The position numbers and the translations under genes were made by a program. Below the pieces are notes generated by a model. The model saw nothing but the letters and a program-made list of their open reading frames with translations, searched no databases and was not told the origin of the DNA. 64,000 nucleotides of DNA. It comes from UBA5109 sp038148755. Its GTDB lineage: Bacteria > Pseudomonadota > Gammaproteobacteria > Pseudomonadales > Pseudohongiellaceae. Position 1 is the first letter of the stretch, and every line of letters starts with the position of its first letter. Shown piece by piece: positions 53,045 to 61,197 of this stretch. The stretch spans positions 186,001 through 250,000 of the forward strand of contig JAYQWA010000002.1 of NCBI GenBank assembly GCA_038148755.1, in the 5' to 3' direction.

Positions 53045-54562
53045 ATGAAATTATCGCTTCAACTCAAGTTAGGCCAACAGCTAACCATGACTCCCCAGTT
53101 GCAACAGGCAATTCGTCTGCTGCAGCTTTCTACATTGGATCTGCAGCAGGAAATTCAGGAAGCGCTGGAAACCAATCCCATGCTCGAGATGGATGAGTCC
53201 AACTCCGAAAATGATAACGCTGAAAATAATCAAGGTGATAGCCAACAGGATGAGCCAATAGCCAAATCTGAAAAGAGCACCGAACGAAGCGATTCTGAAA
53301 ATGATGAATTTCAGGAATTACAAAACAGCGACTGGAATGAAAATGAAATTCCCGATGAACTTGCTGTCGATAGCTCCTGGGATGATATCTATATTAATAC
53401 GACGCCTGGCTCATCCTATAACAGCACCAATCAGGCTGGCGAAGACAGCGATTTCGAATCCAGGAACAGTGCCGTTGAATCACTGCAGGATCACCTGAAC
53501 TGGCAGCTCAATCTTACTCCCATGTCTGACAGTGACCGCCTGATCGCGATGGCAATTATTGATTCAATTGACCCTAATGGCTTATTGACTTCAAGTATAT
53601 CCTCAATTCATGCCGGTCTTATCAGAGAGCTTGATATAGAAGAAGATGAAGTCCTGGCCGTATTACATCGAATTCAGCAATTTGATCCGGTTGGCGTGGG
53701 ATATCGAGACCTAAACGAATGTTTACGTCTGCAGCTCGCGCATTGTGACCCTGAAAGCCTTGGTTATCATCTGGCTGGCAAAATCATTGATAACTTTCTT
53801 CCACAGCTGGCCACACGCGATTACAAGCTGATCATGAAACGACTCAGAGTCAAAGAAGAAGAGTTGAAAGCTGCTTTGCAGATAATCCTTAGCCTGAACC
53901 CTAAACCCGGTTCTGAAATAACCTTATCAGATACACAATATGTCGTTCCTGATGTCTTCGTCACCAAAGAAAAAGGGCGCTGGAAAGTCGAACTCAATCC
54001 TGACACCACACCATCTATTCGGGTTAATCCTGATTATGCCTCTCTGGTAGGACGTGGGGGCTCCGGCAGCGACAATGCTTATCTGAAAGATAGTCTGCAG
54101 GAAGCACGCTGGTTTCTGAAAAGCTTACAAAGCCGTAACGAAACATTATTGAAAGTCGCCCGTAATATTGTGGACCACCAAAGAGGTTTTTTTGATTATG
54201 GCGATGAAGCGATGAAACCGCTGGTTTTACACGACATCGCTGAAGCAGTAGGCATGCATGAATCAACCATCTCACGCGTAACCACCCAGAAATATATGCA
54301 TACACCGCGTGGCATCTACGAGTTAAAGTACTTTTTCTCTTCTCATGTAGCCACGCACGAAGGTGGGGAATGCTCTTCTACCGCTATTCGCGCACTCATT
54401 AAGAAGCTGGTAGCCAGCGAAAATCCACAAAAACCCCTCAGTGATAGCAAAATTACTTCCCTTTTAGGTGAACAAGGTATTAATATTGCGCGCCGAACCA
54501 TTGCGAAATACAGGGAATCCCTGTCCATCTCACCTTCAAATGAAAGGAAACGTCTACTTTAA
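53045..54562 (+). CDS. rpoN: RNA polymerase sigma-54 factor RpoN
   Basis: 505 residues. Gln-rich activator-interacting region I (LQLKLGQQLTMTPQLQQAIRLLQLS), an acidic Asn/Glu/Ser-rich region II at about 50-135, core-binding region, helix-turn-helix (IAEAVGMHESTISRVT) and the RpoN box ARRTIAKYRE near the C-terminus for the -24 element. Directs transcription of nitrogen, motility and stress genes with enhancer-binding proteins. Upstream promoter not clear. Followed by ptsN. Confidence 0.98.
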   Translation: MKLSLQLKLGQQLTMTPQLQQAIRLLQLSTLDLQQEIQEALETNPMLEMDESNSENDNAENNQGDSQQDEPIAKSEKSTERSDSENDEFQELQNSDWNENEIPDELAVDSSWDDIYINTTPGSSYNSTNQAGEDSDFESRNSAVESLQDHLNWQLNLTPMSDSDRLIAMAIIDSIDPNGLLTSSISSIHAGLIRELDIEEDEVLAVLHRIQQFDPVGVGYRDLNECLRLQLAHCDPESLGYHLAGKIIDNFLPQLATRDYKLIMKRLRVKEEELKAALQIILSLNPKPGSEITLSDTQYVVPDVFVTKEKGRWKVELNPDTTPSIRVNPDYASLVGRGGSGSDNAYLKDSLQEARWFLKSLQSRNETLLKVARNIVDHQRGFFDYGDEAMKPLVLHDIAEAVGMHESTISRVTTQKYMHTPRGIYELKYFFSSHVATHEGGECSSTAIRALIKKLVASENPQKPLSDSKITSLLGEQGINIARRTIAKYRESLSISPSNERKRLL

Positions 54563-54658
54563 GCAGCGTTACTTGGCAAATATTTAAAAAAATACATTTA
54601 GAAGGCATCTGGTTACCCTAAAAAGGTTACTGTTAATTTAAGACACAATTTAAAAACC

Positions 54659-55126
54659 ATGCAGCTTGAATCAATCATAAGTCCTGAACTCACCTTTTGT
54701 AATGTTGAAGGTGGAAGCAAGAAACGTTTGTTGGAGACCAGCTCTGAATTAATCGCCAGCAAAGTTGATATAAATCCTGATGAAGTTTATGAAGCGTTGA
54801 TCGCCCGGGAACAACTGGGCAGTACGGGATTGGGTAATGGCATTGCCATCCCGCATTGCCGTGTCCCTAAATGTGAAAAGACGATAGGCTGTCTGGTAAA
54901 ACTGGCCAACCCGATAGATTTTGATGCCATTGATCAAAAACCCGTTGATTTGCTGTTTTTCCTGCTGGTCCCGGAAAACACCATTAAAGGGCATCTTGAG
55001 GTATTAAGAACCCTGGCCGAACTCTTTAAAAACCAAAGCTACTGTGACAATCTCAGAAAAAGTCAGAGCGATGCTGAATTATACGCTGCTGCCATGCGGG
55101 TTCCCGGCTCTGCTGAAAAGTCTTGA
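54659..55126 (+). CDS. ptsN: nitrogen-PTS EIIA component PtsN
   Basis: 155 residues. EIIA-Ntr domain with the phosphorylated His in GIAIPHCRV (H66) and the conserved VDLLFFLLVP strand. Receives phosphate from NPr and regulates potassium, carbon and nitrogen physiology. In relatives hpf lies between rpoN and ptsN; here the 96-base gap cannot hold it. Confidence 0.95.
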   Translation: MQLESIISPELTFCNVEGGSKKRLLETSSELIASKVDINPDEVYEALIAREQLGSTGLGNGIAIPHCRVPKCEKTIGCLVKLANPIDFDAIDQKPVDLLFFLLVPENTIKGHLEVLRTLAELFKNQSYCDNLRKSQSDAELYAAAMRVPGSAEKS

Positions 55127-55229
55127 CCAGGCTTTATCCCCTCTTTATACAAAACAATTAAAATACACAGCACAGCCTAGGCTTTTCCGGGCTTTCCCCT
55201 TATTTTTGAAAATAGCATAGAATGTCAGC

Positions 55230-56093
55230 ATGAAACTTATCATTATCAGTGGCCGTTCCGGATCAGGTAAAAGTACCTGCCTGCATGTCTTGGAGGATCT
55301 GGGTTATTACTGTGTCGACAATATGCCTGCCAGCCTGCTGACCGCACTGGCAGAACGCATCGCTGAAGAGAACGATAATGAACTGGATAAAGTTGCTGTC
55401 AGTATCGATGCGCGCAATCTGTCTGGAGATCTTTCCAAATTCAGGGAAATTTTTAATCAGCTCGATAAGTCAGCGCTGGACAGCCAGATAATCTTTCTGG
55501 ATGCGGAAACCAACACTTTGCTCAAGCGCTTCAGCGAGACCCGGCGCAAGCATCCCCTAAGTAATTCAGAGCTGGGTCTGCTAGAAGCCATCAAGCTGGA
55601 AAAAGAACTGCTCTCTCCTATTGCCAACCTCGCCAGTTTAACTATAGATACCAGCAGCTTAAATCTGCATGATCTGCGCGATATTGTGCGTGACCGGGTA
55701 GCCAACCATGAGCAGGACACCCTGGCCTTACAATTTCAGTCTTTTGGCTTTAAACATGGCATTCCCATAGATGCCGACATGGTTTACGACGTCCGTTGCC
55801 TGCCCAACCCCTACTGGGTCAGCACTCTCAGAGGCCTGACCGGGCTCGATCAAGCAGTGATGGACTATCTTGAATCAGAGTCGGAAGTTGAAAGAATGTT
55901 CAATGATATCAAAGACTTTCTTGAAAACTGGATTCCCTGTTTCGAGCGCAACAACCGTAGTTACATCACGATTGCCCTGGGATGCACCGGAGGACAGCAT
56001 CGTTCTGTCTTTTTAAGTGAAAAACTGGGGAAGCATTTCTCGCAAACAATTAGTAACATTCAGGTTCGACATAGAGAATTAAGCAATATCTGA
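55230..56093 (+). CDS. rapZ: RapZ, RNase adapter / nucleotide-binding protein
   Basis: 287 residues. N-terminal Walker A SGRSGSGKST at 7-16, YYCVDNMPASLL, and C-terminal domain with YDVRCLPNPYW and IALGCTGGQHRSVFLSEKL, which binds the small RNA GlmZ in E. coli to control GlmS and thus glucosamine supply. Three bases before npr. Confidence 0.96.
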   Translation: MKLIIISGRSGSGKSTCLHVLEDLGYYCVDNMPASLLTALAERIAEENDNELDKVAVSIDARNLSGDLSKFREIFNQLDKSALDSQIIFLDAETNTLLKRFSETRRKHPLSNSELGLLEAIKLEKELLSPIANLASLTIDTSSLNLHDLRDIVRDRVANHEQDTLALQFQSFGFKHGIPIDADMVYDVRCLPNPYWVSTLRGLTGLDQAVMDYLESESEVERMFNDIKDFLENWIPCFERNNRSYITIALGCTGGQHRSVFLSEKLGKHFSQTISNIQVRHRELSNI

Positions 56094-56096
56094 ACG

Positions 56097-56363
56097 ATGA
56101 TTGAAGATAAAATAACAATTAGTAACAAAGCCGGTCTGCATGCCCGGGCGGCAGCCAGGCTGGTGGAAGTCGTCAATAAATTCGAATCCCAGTTTGAAAT
56201 TGGCAACCAGGAAAAAATGGTCGATGGTAAAAGCATACTGTCAATCATGCTGCTGGCGGCATCTCCTGGTACCGTCCTGGACATAAGGCTGGATGGTAAC
56301 GATGAGCATGAAGCCCTGTCTGCGATTGTTGAACTCGTCGCCAATAAATTCGATGAAGAATAA
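56097..56363 (+). CDS. npr: nitrogen-PTS phosphocarrier NPr
   Basis: 88 residues, HPr fold. Active-site His in NKAGLHARAAARLV (H15) and the helix region with KSILSIMLLAASPG, in which the regulatory-site Ser is replaced in context by SIL, as usual in NPr. Passes phosphate from EI-Ntr to PtsN. Last gene of the rpoN group, converging on nhaC with a six-base gap. Confidence 0.95.
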   Translation: MIEDKITISNKAGLHARAAARLVEVVNKFESQFEIGNQEKMVDGKSILSIMLLAASPGTVLDIRLDGNDEHEALSAIVELVANKFDEE

Positions 56364-56369
56364 CCAATA

Positions 56370-58055
56370 TTAAGCGTCGACTTTTTTTGCAACCAGCAGT
56401 AAAAACAAACTAAAAAATCCTATCACCAGCAATATTGCCAGCCATAAAGGCACACCAGCCATTGCGGGCAGATACCCCAGGCCTATGGCACTGGCAGAAA
56501 CCAGCAAAGCATAAGGAAACTGGGTTCGCACATGATGTATATGATCACATGAAGTCGCAATTGAACTCATTACTGTTGTATCTGAAATAGGCGAACAGTG
56601 ATCCCCAAAAATTGCACCATCAAGGACAGCCGCCAGACTCATAATAGTCACCACCCCATAAACACCACCATCCAGCTGAAAGGCAATCTGGGACGTAATC
56701 GGTATAAAAATTGCCATGGTTCCCCAGGCAGTACCAGTCGCAAGAGCGGCAGCGGCGCTCAGTACAAAAACGATCACCGGATAAATAACTGCGGGCATTG
56801 CATCACCAACAACAGCGACAAGAAATGGGCCTGTTTGCAGTTCATTACATATACCACTGAGAGTCCAGGCCAGGATTAAAATCTCCCAGGGATATAAAGT
56901 CGATTTTGCCCCCTGTTTAATTGCCCGGCCAATGGATTGTTTTGGTATGGCTGCAACAACAACTGCACAAAACATGGCTGTTATCAAAGCGAGTAAGCCA
57001 GCAATATTCAACACATGAACATTATTTTCAGAAGTCGAGATGACTTCCCGCCAGGCTTCGAAACTCAAAATAGCCACCGGATTTTCTGCAAGCAGGCTTA
57101 ACCCGCCGCCATCTATCCAAAGCCCCAGAAACAACACAAAAAACAACACCCCGAAAGGCACAAAGGCGGTAGACATTTTAATCCTGGCCGACTGCTCAGG
57201 CTCTATATTGTCGTTGACTTTAGCGAGCAGAGTTGCATCAACAGCGCTGACTTCACCCCTTCTGCCTCGGCGTTCAGCCAACAGCATGCCGCCGAATTCA
57301 CGCCTTGACCAGATATTCACAAAAATAAACACAATCATAAAGATGCAATAGAAACGATAGCCAAGTGCATCAAGAAACATGGAATAGGCATCCCGTCCCA
57401 AATCCAGTGCAGCACTGACTTCAGAAAAAATACCAAGTTCATAGCCAATCCAGGTCGACATTAAGGCGATACCTGAAATTGGTGCCGCCGTTGCGTCAAC
57501 CAGAAATGCGAGTTTTTCCCTGCTTACCCGCATTGAATCTGAAATCGGGCGCATTGAAGTCCCGACGATCATAACGTTGGCATAATCATCAATAAAAACC
57601 AGAAAGCCCATTAGTGTGGTAATAAACTGGGTGGACCTGGGACCTCTGGCATATTGCTCCAGCCACCTGACAATGGCCAGCAATCCGCCGGAAAGAATAA
57701 CGATACTGACCATTGTCAGCATCAGCAAAATAAACGCGAGTACCGCCAGATTAAAAGGGTCACTTATCACTCGCCAAAGTTGCTCCCCTAAAGTGACAAA
57801 GCTTGCTCCCCAGGCAGATGTTTGCGTTATTGCCGATGGCACATTAATCAATAAGCTGCCAAGAACCACTCCAGCGGCCAGACTCAACAACAAAAGCCGG
57901 GTAGCGATGGCAAAAGCCACTGCAATGACCGGCGGTAAAATGCTATACCACACGACATCACTTCTGGCCGGATCAGGCTGGAAAAACCAGGCCAGGACTG
58001 AGAATCCAATGACCACCAGCAAGGCAATCAATATTTGTAATTTGCTGTTTGACAT
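56370..58055 (-). CDS. nhaC: NhaC-family sodium/proton antiporter
   Basis: 561 residues with about twelve membrane helices. NhaC hallmarks: VFIDDYANVMIVGTSMRPISD in the first half and ATGTAWGTMAIFIP followed by GDHCSPISDTTVMSS in the second. Exports Na+ in exchange for H+, consistent with a marine or saline habitat, though that is inference. Monocistronic, divergent from mgtE. Confidence 0.92.
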   Translation of the reverse strand: MSNSKLQILIALLVVIGFSVLAWFFQPDPARSDVVWYSILPPVIAVAFAIATRLLLLSLAAGVVLGSLLINVPSAITQTSAWGASFVTLGEQLWRVISDPFNLAVLAFILLMLTMVSIVILSGGLLAIVRWLEQYARGPRSTQFITTLMGFLVFIDDYANVMIVGTSMRPISDSMRVSREKLAFLVDATAAPISGIALMSTWIGYELGIFSEVSAALDLGRDAYSMFLDALGYRFYCIFMIVFIFVNIWSRREFGGMLLAERRGRRGEVSAVDATLLAKVNDNIEPEQSARIKMSTAFVPFGVLFFVLFLGLWIDGGGLSLLAENPVAILSFEAWREVISTSENNVHVLNIAGLLALITAMFCAVVVAAIPKQSIGRAIKQGAKSTLYPWEILILAWTLSGICNELQTGPFLVAVVGDAMPAVIYPVIVFVLSAAAALATGTAWGTMAIFIPITSQIAFQLDGGVYGVVTIMSLAAVLDGAIFGDHCSPISDTTVMSSIATSCDHIHHVRTQFPYALLVSASAIGLGYLPAMAGVPLWLAILLVIGFFSLFLLLVAKKVDA

Positions 58056-58120
58056 AAAATTTACTTAAGAGCCTCTGGCCCCTACCTTCCCTGCTGACAA
58101 TTTAAAAACATGATGCGTGC

Positions 58121-58228
58121 AGCCAAGACAAGGCAAAATTAGATATAAAGCGCAGTTTACACATACTAAATGAGCAGTTTTATCTAATTTTTTAAGGCAG
58201 GATTGGCAAGCGTAATGGTTTTTCAATA
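58121..58228. repeat. structured intergenic repeat, copy C
   Basis: Third copy, between divergent nhaC and mgtE: GACAAGGC at 58127, perfect 11-bp arms AAAATTAGATA (58135-58145) and TATCTAATTTT (58181-58191), central GTTTAC...TAAATGA hairpin at 58155-58173, right block TTGGCAAGCGTAATGG. The arms differ in sequence from copy A yet still pair. Confidence 0.65.
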
Positions 58229-58256
58229 GTCAGCTAGGGCTTTGCGTTCTTCGCAC

Positions 58257-58265
58257 TGATATAAT
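58257..58265 (+). promoter_or_regulatory. extended -10 promoter upstream of mgtE
   Basis: TGATATAAT, an extended -10 (TG-n-TATAAT), about 75 bases before the mgtE start. No good -35, as is common for this type. Confidence 0.45.
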
Positions 58266-58339
58266 ACCCGCTTCCATCAACGGATGTCTTTGCAGGTTTT
58301 TCCGGAAACCGAAAAGAAATTAGAAAAAGTTGACCAAGC

Positions 58340-59695
58340 ATGCAGCCAAGTGAAAGCACCAACCAGACTCAGGAGCAACTTGAAGCGTTGAGAGCCGCGC
58401 TGGATAGTGGTTACTTTGTGCGTGTTCGGCAAATGCTTAACGACCTGCCAGCTCCCACTATTGCGCATTTGCTTGAGTCTTCGCCGCATAAAGCCAGAGA
58501 AACTTTATGGCGTCTGGTTTCTAAAGAAAACGAAGGGGAAGTATTAAATTTCCTCAATGAAGATTTACAAAGTGACATCTTAAACAAATTAAGCCCGGCA
58601 GAGGTTGTCAGCCTAACAGAAGGTCTGGACACCGATGACATCGCTGATATTCTGCAGCAGCTCCCTGATCAGGAAATCAATGAAGTCCTACTTGCCATGG
58701 GAGATCAGGACAGACAGCGTCTGGAAGCTGTACTTTCCTATCCTGAAGATACTGCCGGTGGCCTGCTCAATACCGACACCATCACAGTACGAAGTAACCA
58801 TACACTGGATGTCGTACTGCGTTACCTGCGACGCCATGATGAAATTCCAAGCATGACCGATAATATTCTTGTCGTGAGTCGGGAGGATTATCTTGTCGGT
58901 CTGTTACCTCTGCGTAAGGTACTGGTTTCCGACCCCGGGTTAACTGTCAGTGAAATCATGATTACAGACTTTGAAGCCATTCCTGTCTCCATGCCCGATA
59001 ACGAAGTTGCACAACTTTTTGAAAGAATGGACTGGATCTCCGCGCCGGTTGTCGATGAAGACGGTAAATTGCTGGGACGTATCACGATTGACGACATTGT
59101 TGACGTCATTATGGAGGATGCCGACCACTCGCTCATGAGCATGGCCGGTCTTGACGAAGAAGATGATACCTTTGCCCCAGTCTGGAAAACAGCCAAGCGC
59201 CGAGCTGTCTGGTTGGGCGTAAACCTGATAACAGCTTTTATTGCCGCATTCGTCATTAACCGCTTCTCGGAAACCATAGATCAGGTCGTTGCTTTGGCTG
59301 TATTGATGACGATAGTAGCAAGTATGGGCGGCGTTGCCGGGAATCAGACTCTAACGCTGGTTATCAGAAGCATGGCCATCGGACAGATAGGGAAAACCAA
59401 TTCATTATGGCTGATGTGGCGAGAACTGGGCGTTGGTTTTCTAAATGGTTTGCTGTGGGCTCTGGTAGCTGCCGTGATAGCAATAATCTGGTTCTCTGAT
59501 AATAAGCTCGCTTATATATTTGCTGGAGCAATGATCGTTAATTTGCTGGTTGCTGCTTTATCCGGCGCCTTTCTGCCTATGTTTCTTAAAAAACTCAAAA
59601 TAGACCCTGCCCTGGCCGGTAGCGTGGTACTCACCACGATTACTGATGTGGTGGGCTTCTTGTCCTTCCTCGGCCTTGCAGCATTATTATATTAA
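58340..59695 (+). CDS. mgtE: magnesium transporter MgtE
   Basis: 451 residues. MgtE N domain (about 20-130), two CBS domains (LLNTDTITVRSNHTLD and VSEIMITDFEAIPVSM), connecting helix, then five membrane helices with VWLGVNLITAFIAAFVI, GNQTLTLVIRSMAIGQI and VGFLNGLLWAL. Mg2+ channel gated by cytosolic Mg2+ at the N and CBS domains. No M-box riboswitch was seen upstream. Confidence 0.96.
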   Translation: MQPSESTNQTQEQLEALRAALDSGYFVRVRQMLNDLPAPTIAHLLESSPHKARETLWRLVSKENEGEVLNFLNEDLQSDILNKLSPAEVVSLTEGLDTDDIADILQQLPDQEINEVLLAMGDQDRQRLEAVLSYPEDTAGGLLNTDTITVRSNHTLDVVLRYLRRHDEIPSMTDNILVVSREDYLVGLLPLRKVLVSDPGLTVSEIMITDFEAIPVSMPDNEVAQLFERMDWISAPVVDEDGKLLGRITIDDIVDVIMEDADHSLMSMAGLDEEDDTFAPVWKTAKRRAVWLGVNLITAFIAAFVINRFSETIDQVVALAVLMTIVASMGGVAGNQTLTLVIRSMAIGQIGKTNSLWLMWRELGVGFLNGLLWALVAAVIAIIWFSDNKLAYIFAGAMIVNLLVAALSGAFLPMFLKKLKIDPALAGSVVLTTITDVVGFLSFLGLAALLY

Positions 59696-59700
59696 TCGAC

Positions 59701-60246
59701 ATGAGCAGCTCTGCCGACAGTCCTCCCTTTAACGATCCCGAAGATTCTCTTTCAGACACTGAAGAAATTGTCAGTAAAAGTCAGCGTAAACGTGAAATGC
59801 TGGCTTTACAGGAACTGGGCAAGAGGCTGACCGAGATCAACGATCAACTCCTGGAAAAATGTCAGCTGCCTGCTGACTTGTCCATTGCTGTTCAGGATTT
59901 CAAACGCTTACCCAACAAACATGAAGCCCGTCGGAGACAACTGCAATATATCGGCAAATTAATGCGCAGTGTTGATACGGACCTAATCGAAAAAGTACTG
60001 GAACAGGATCAGCAAAGTGCCAATTTGAACAAACGTTTTTTCAAACAGATGGAAGAACTCAGAGAAAAACTGCTAGCCGGTTCAGAAGAAACTTTACAGA
60101 GTCTGATTACCGAACACCCTGATCTGGATATACAGTACCTGCGACAGCTTATTCGTCAGGCACAAAAAGAACAGGTTCAAAACAAGGCTCCGAGCTCAAG
60201 CAGAAAACTTTTCCAGTATTTACGTGAACTCAAGCAAACAGATTAG
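59701..60246 (+). CDS. darP: DarP/YjgA-like ribosome-associated protein
   Basis: 181 residues (E. coli 183). Highly charged, helical; typical KSQRKREMLALQELGKRL near residue 28 and ARRRQLQYIGKLMR near 79. In E. coli YjgA/DarP associates with late 50S ribosomal particles. Starts five bases after mgtE and overlaps the 3' end of the convergent mrp gene by four bases. Confidence 0.92.
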   Translation: MSSSADSPPFNDPEDSLSDTEEIVSKSQRKREMLALQELGKRLTEINDQLLEKCQLPADLSIAVQDFKRLPNKHEARRRQLQYIGKLMRSVDTDLIEKVLEQDQQSANLNKRFFKQMEELREKLLAGSEETLQSLITEHPDLDIQYLRQLIRQAQKEQVQNKAPSSSRKLFQYLRELKQTD

Positions 60247-61079
60247 TCATCAATGATATTAATTCCCGGCATACTCAGACTGCTGTTTAAATCCTTTACA
60301 GTGTCACTCACATTAGCAGCAATATTTCGATAAATATCGGCTACTTTGCCATAGGCATCTGCTGCAACAATTGGTATTCCTTCATCACTGCGCTCACGAA
60401 TGGCAGAATCCAGCGGCAAGCTGCCCAGGACATTAACCTTATAATCTTGGGCAATACGCTCTGCCCCGCCTTCGCCAAAAATATGCTCAAGGTGACCACA
60501 CTCGCTGCATATATGCAGCCCCATATTTTCAACCACGCCCAGAATTGGAATGCCAACTTTGCGAAACATTTCAATGCCACGTTTGGCATCCAGCAGGGCA
60601 ACATCCTGCGGAGTAGTGACAATAACAGCACCGGTGACAGGAACCGACTGTGCCAGACTTAATTGAATATCACCGGTTCCAGGCGGCATATCCACCACCA
60701 GATAATCCAGTTCACCCCACTGCGTATCATTGAGTATCTGATTAAAGGCTCCCATGACCATTGGGCCACGCCAGGCCATGGCCTGATTTGCATCAACCAG
60801 AAAGCCGATTGAGTGACACACAATGCCATGTGCACTGATTGGTTTCATAGTGCGTTCATCGACAATTTCAGGTCGTGTTCCTTCCGGCAAGCCCAGCATG
60901 GTCGGAATACTCGGTCCATAGATATCAGCATCATACAGACCAACCTTTGCTCCCTGGTCTTTCAGAGCCAGAGATAGGTTAACGGCTGTCGTGGATTTAC
61001 CGACACCACCCTTTCCCGATGCAACAACAATGATGTTTTTTATGCCCGCCAGATTCGGGCTTGTGTCTGTCTGCTTCAT
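60243..61079 (-). CDS. apbC: Mrp/ApbC family iron-sulfur carrier ATPase (short form)
   Basis: 278 residues. Deviant Walker A VASGKGGVGKST near residue 24, VDMPPGTGDIQLSL near 137, and the bridging cluster motif CSECGHLEHIFG near 195. It holds a [4Fe-4S] cluster between two subunits and delivers it to apoproteins. The N-terminal DUF59 domain of the longer E. coli protein is absent, so this is the core-only form. Separated from hppA by a terminator. Confidence 0.94.
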   Translation of the reverse strand: MKQTDTSPNLAGIKNIIVVASGKGGVGKSTTAVNLSLALKDQGAKVGLYDADIYGPSIPTMLGLPEGTRPEIVDERTMKPISAHGIVCHSIGFLVDANQAMAWRGPMVMGAFNQILNDTQWGELDYLVVDMPPGTGDIQLSLAQSVPVTGAVIVTTPQDVALLDAKRGIEMFRKVGIPILGVVENMGLHICSECGHLEHIFGEGGAERIAQDYKVNVLGSLPLDSAIRERSDEGIPIVAADAYGKVADIYRNIAANVSDTVKDLNSSLSMPGINIIDD

Positions 61080-61155
61080 ACAACTCTCTAAAATTTTCTG
61101 TTAGCTCAGTATAACAAAGGCTAATAAGCATTAGCTTATGCAAAATTCGCCTACA

Positions 61156-61181
61156 AAAAAGGGGCTCTAGAGCCCCTTTTT
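61156..61181 (-). terminator. rho-independent terminator after hppA
   Basis: 26-base perfect palindrome AAAAAGGGGCTCT/AGAGCCCCTTTTT. On the minus strand it ends hppA transcription before apbC. Confidence 0.88.
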
Positions 61182-61197
61182 CTTATTACCTTATGAC

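Noticed and set aside
58056..58339. M-box magnesium riboswitch upstream of mgtE
   Set aside because: Too little leader after the -10 box, and the only structure present is the intergenic repeat.
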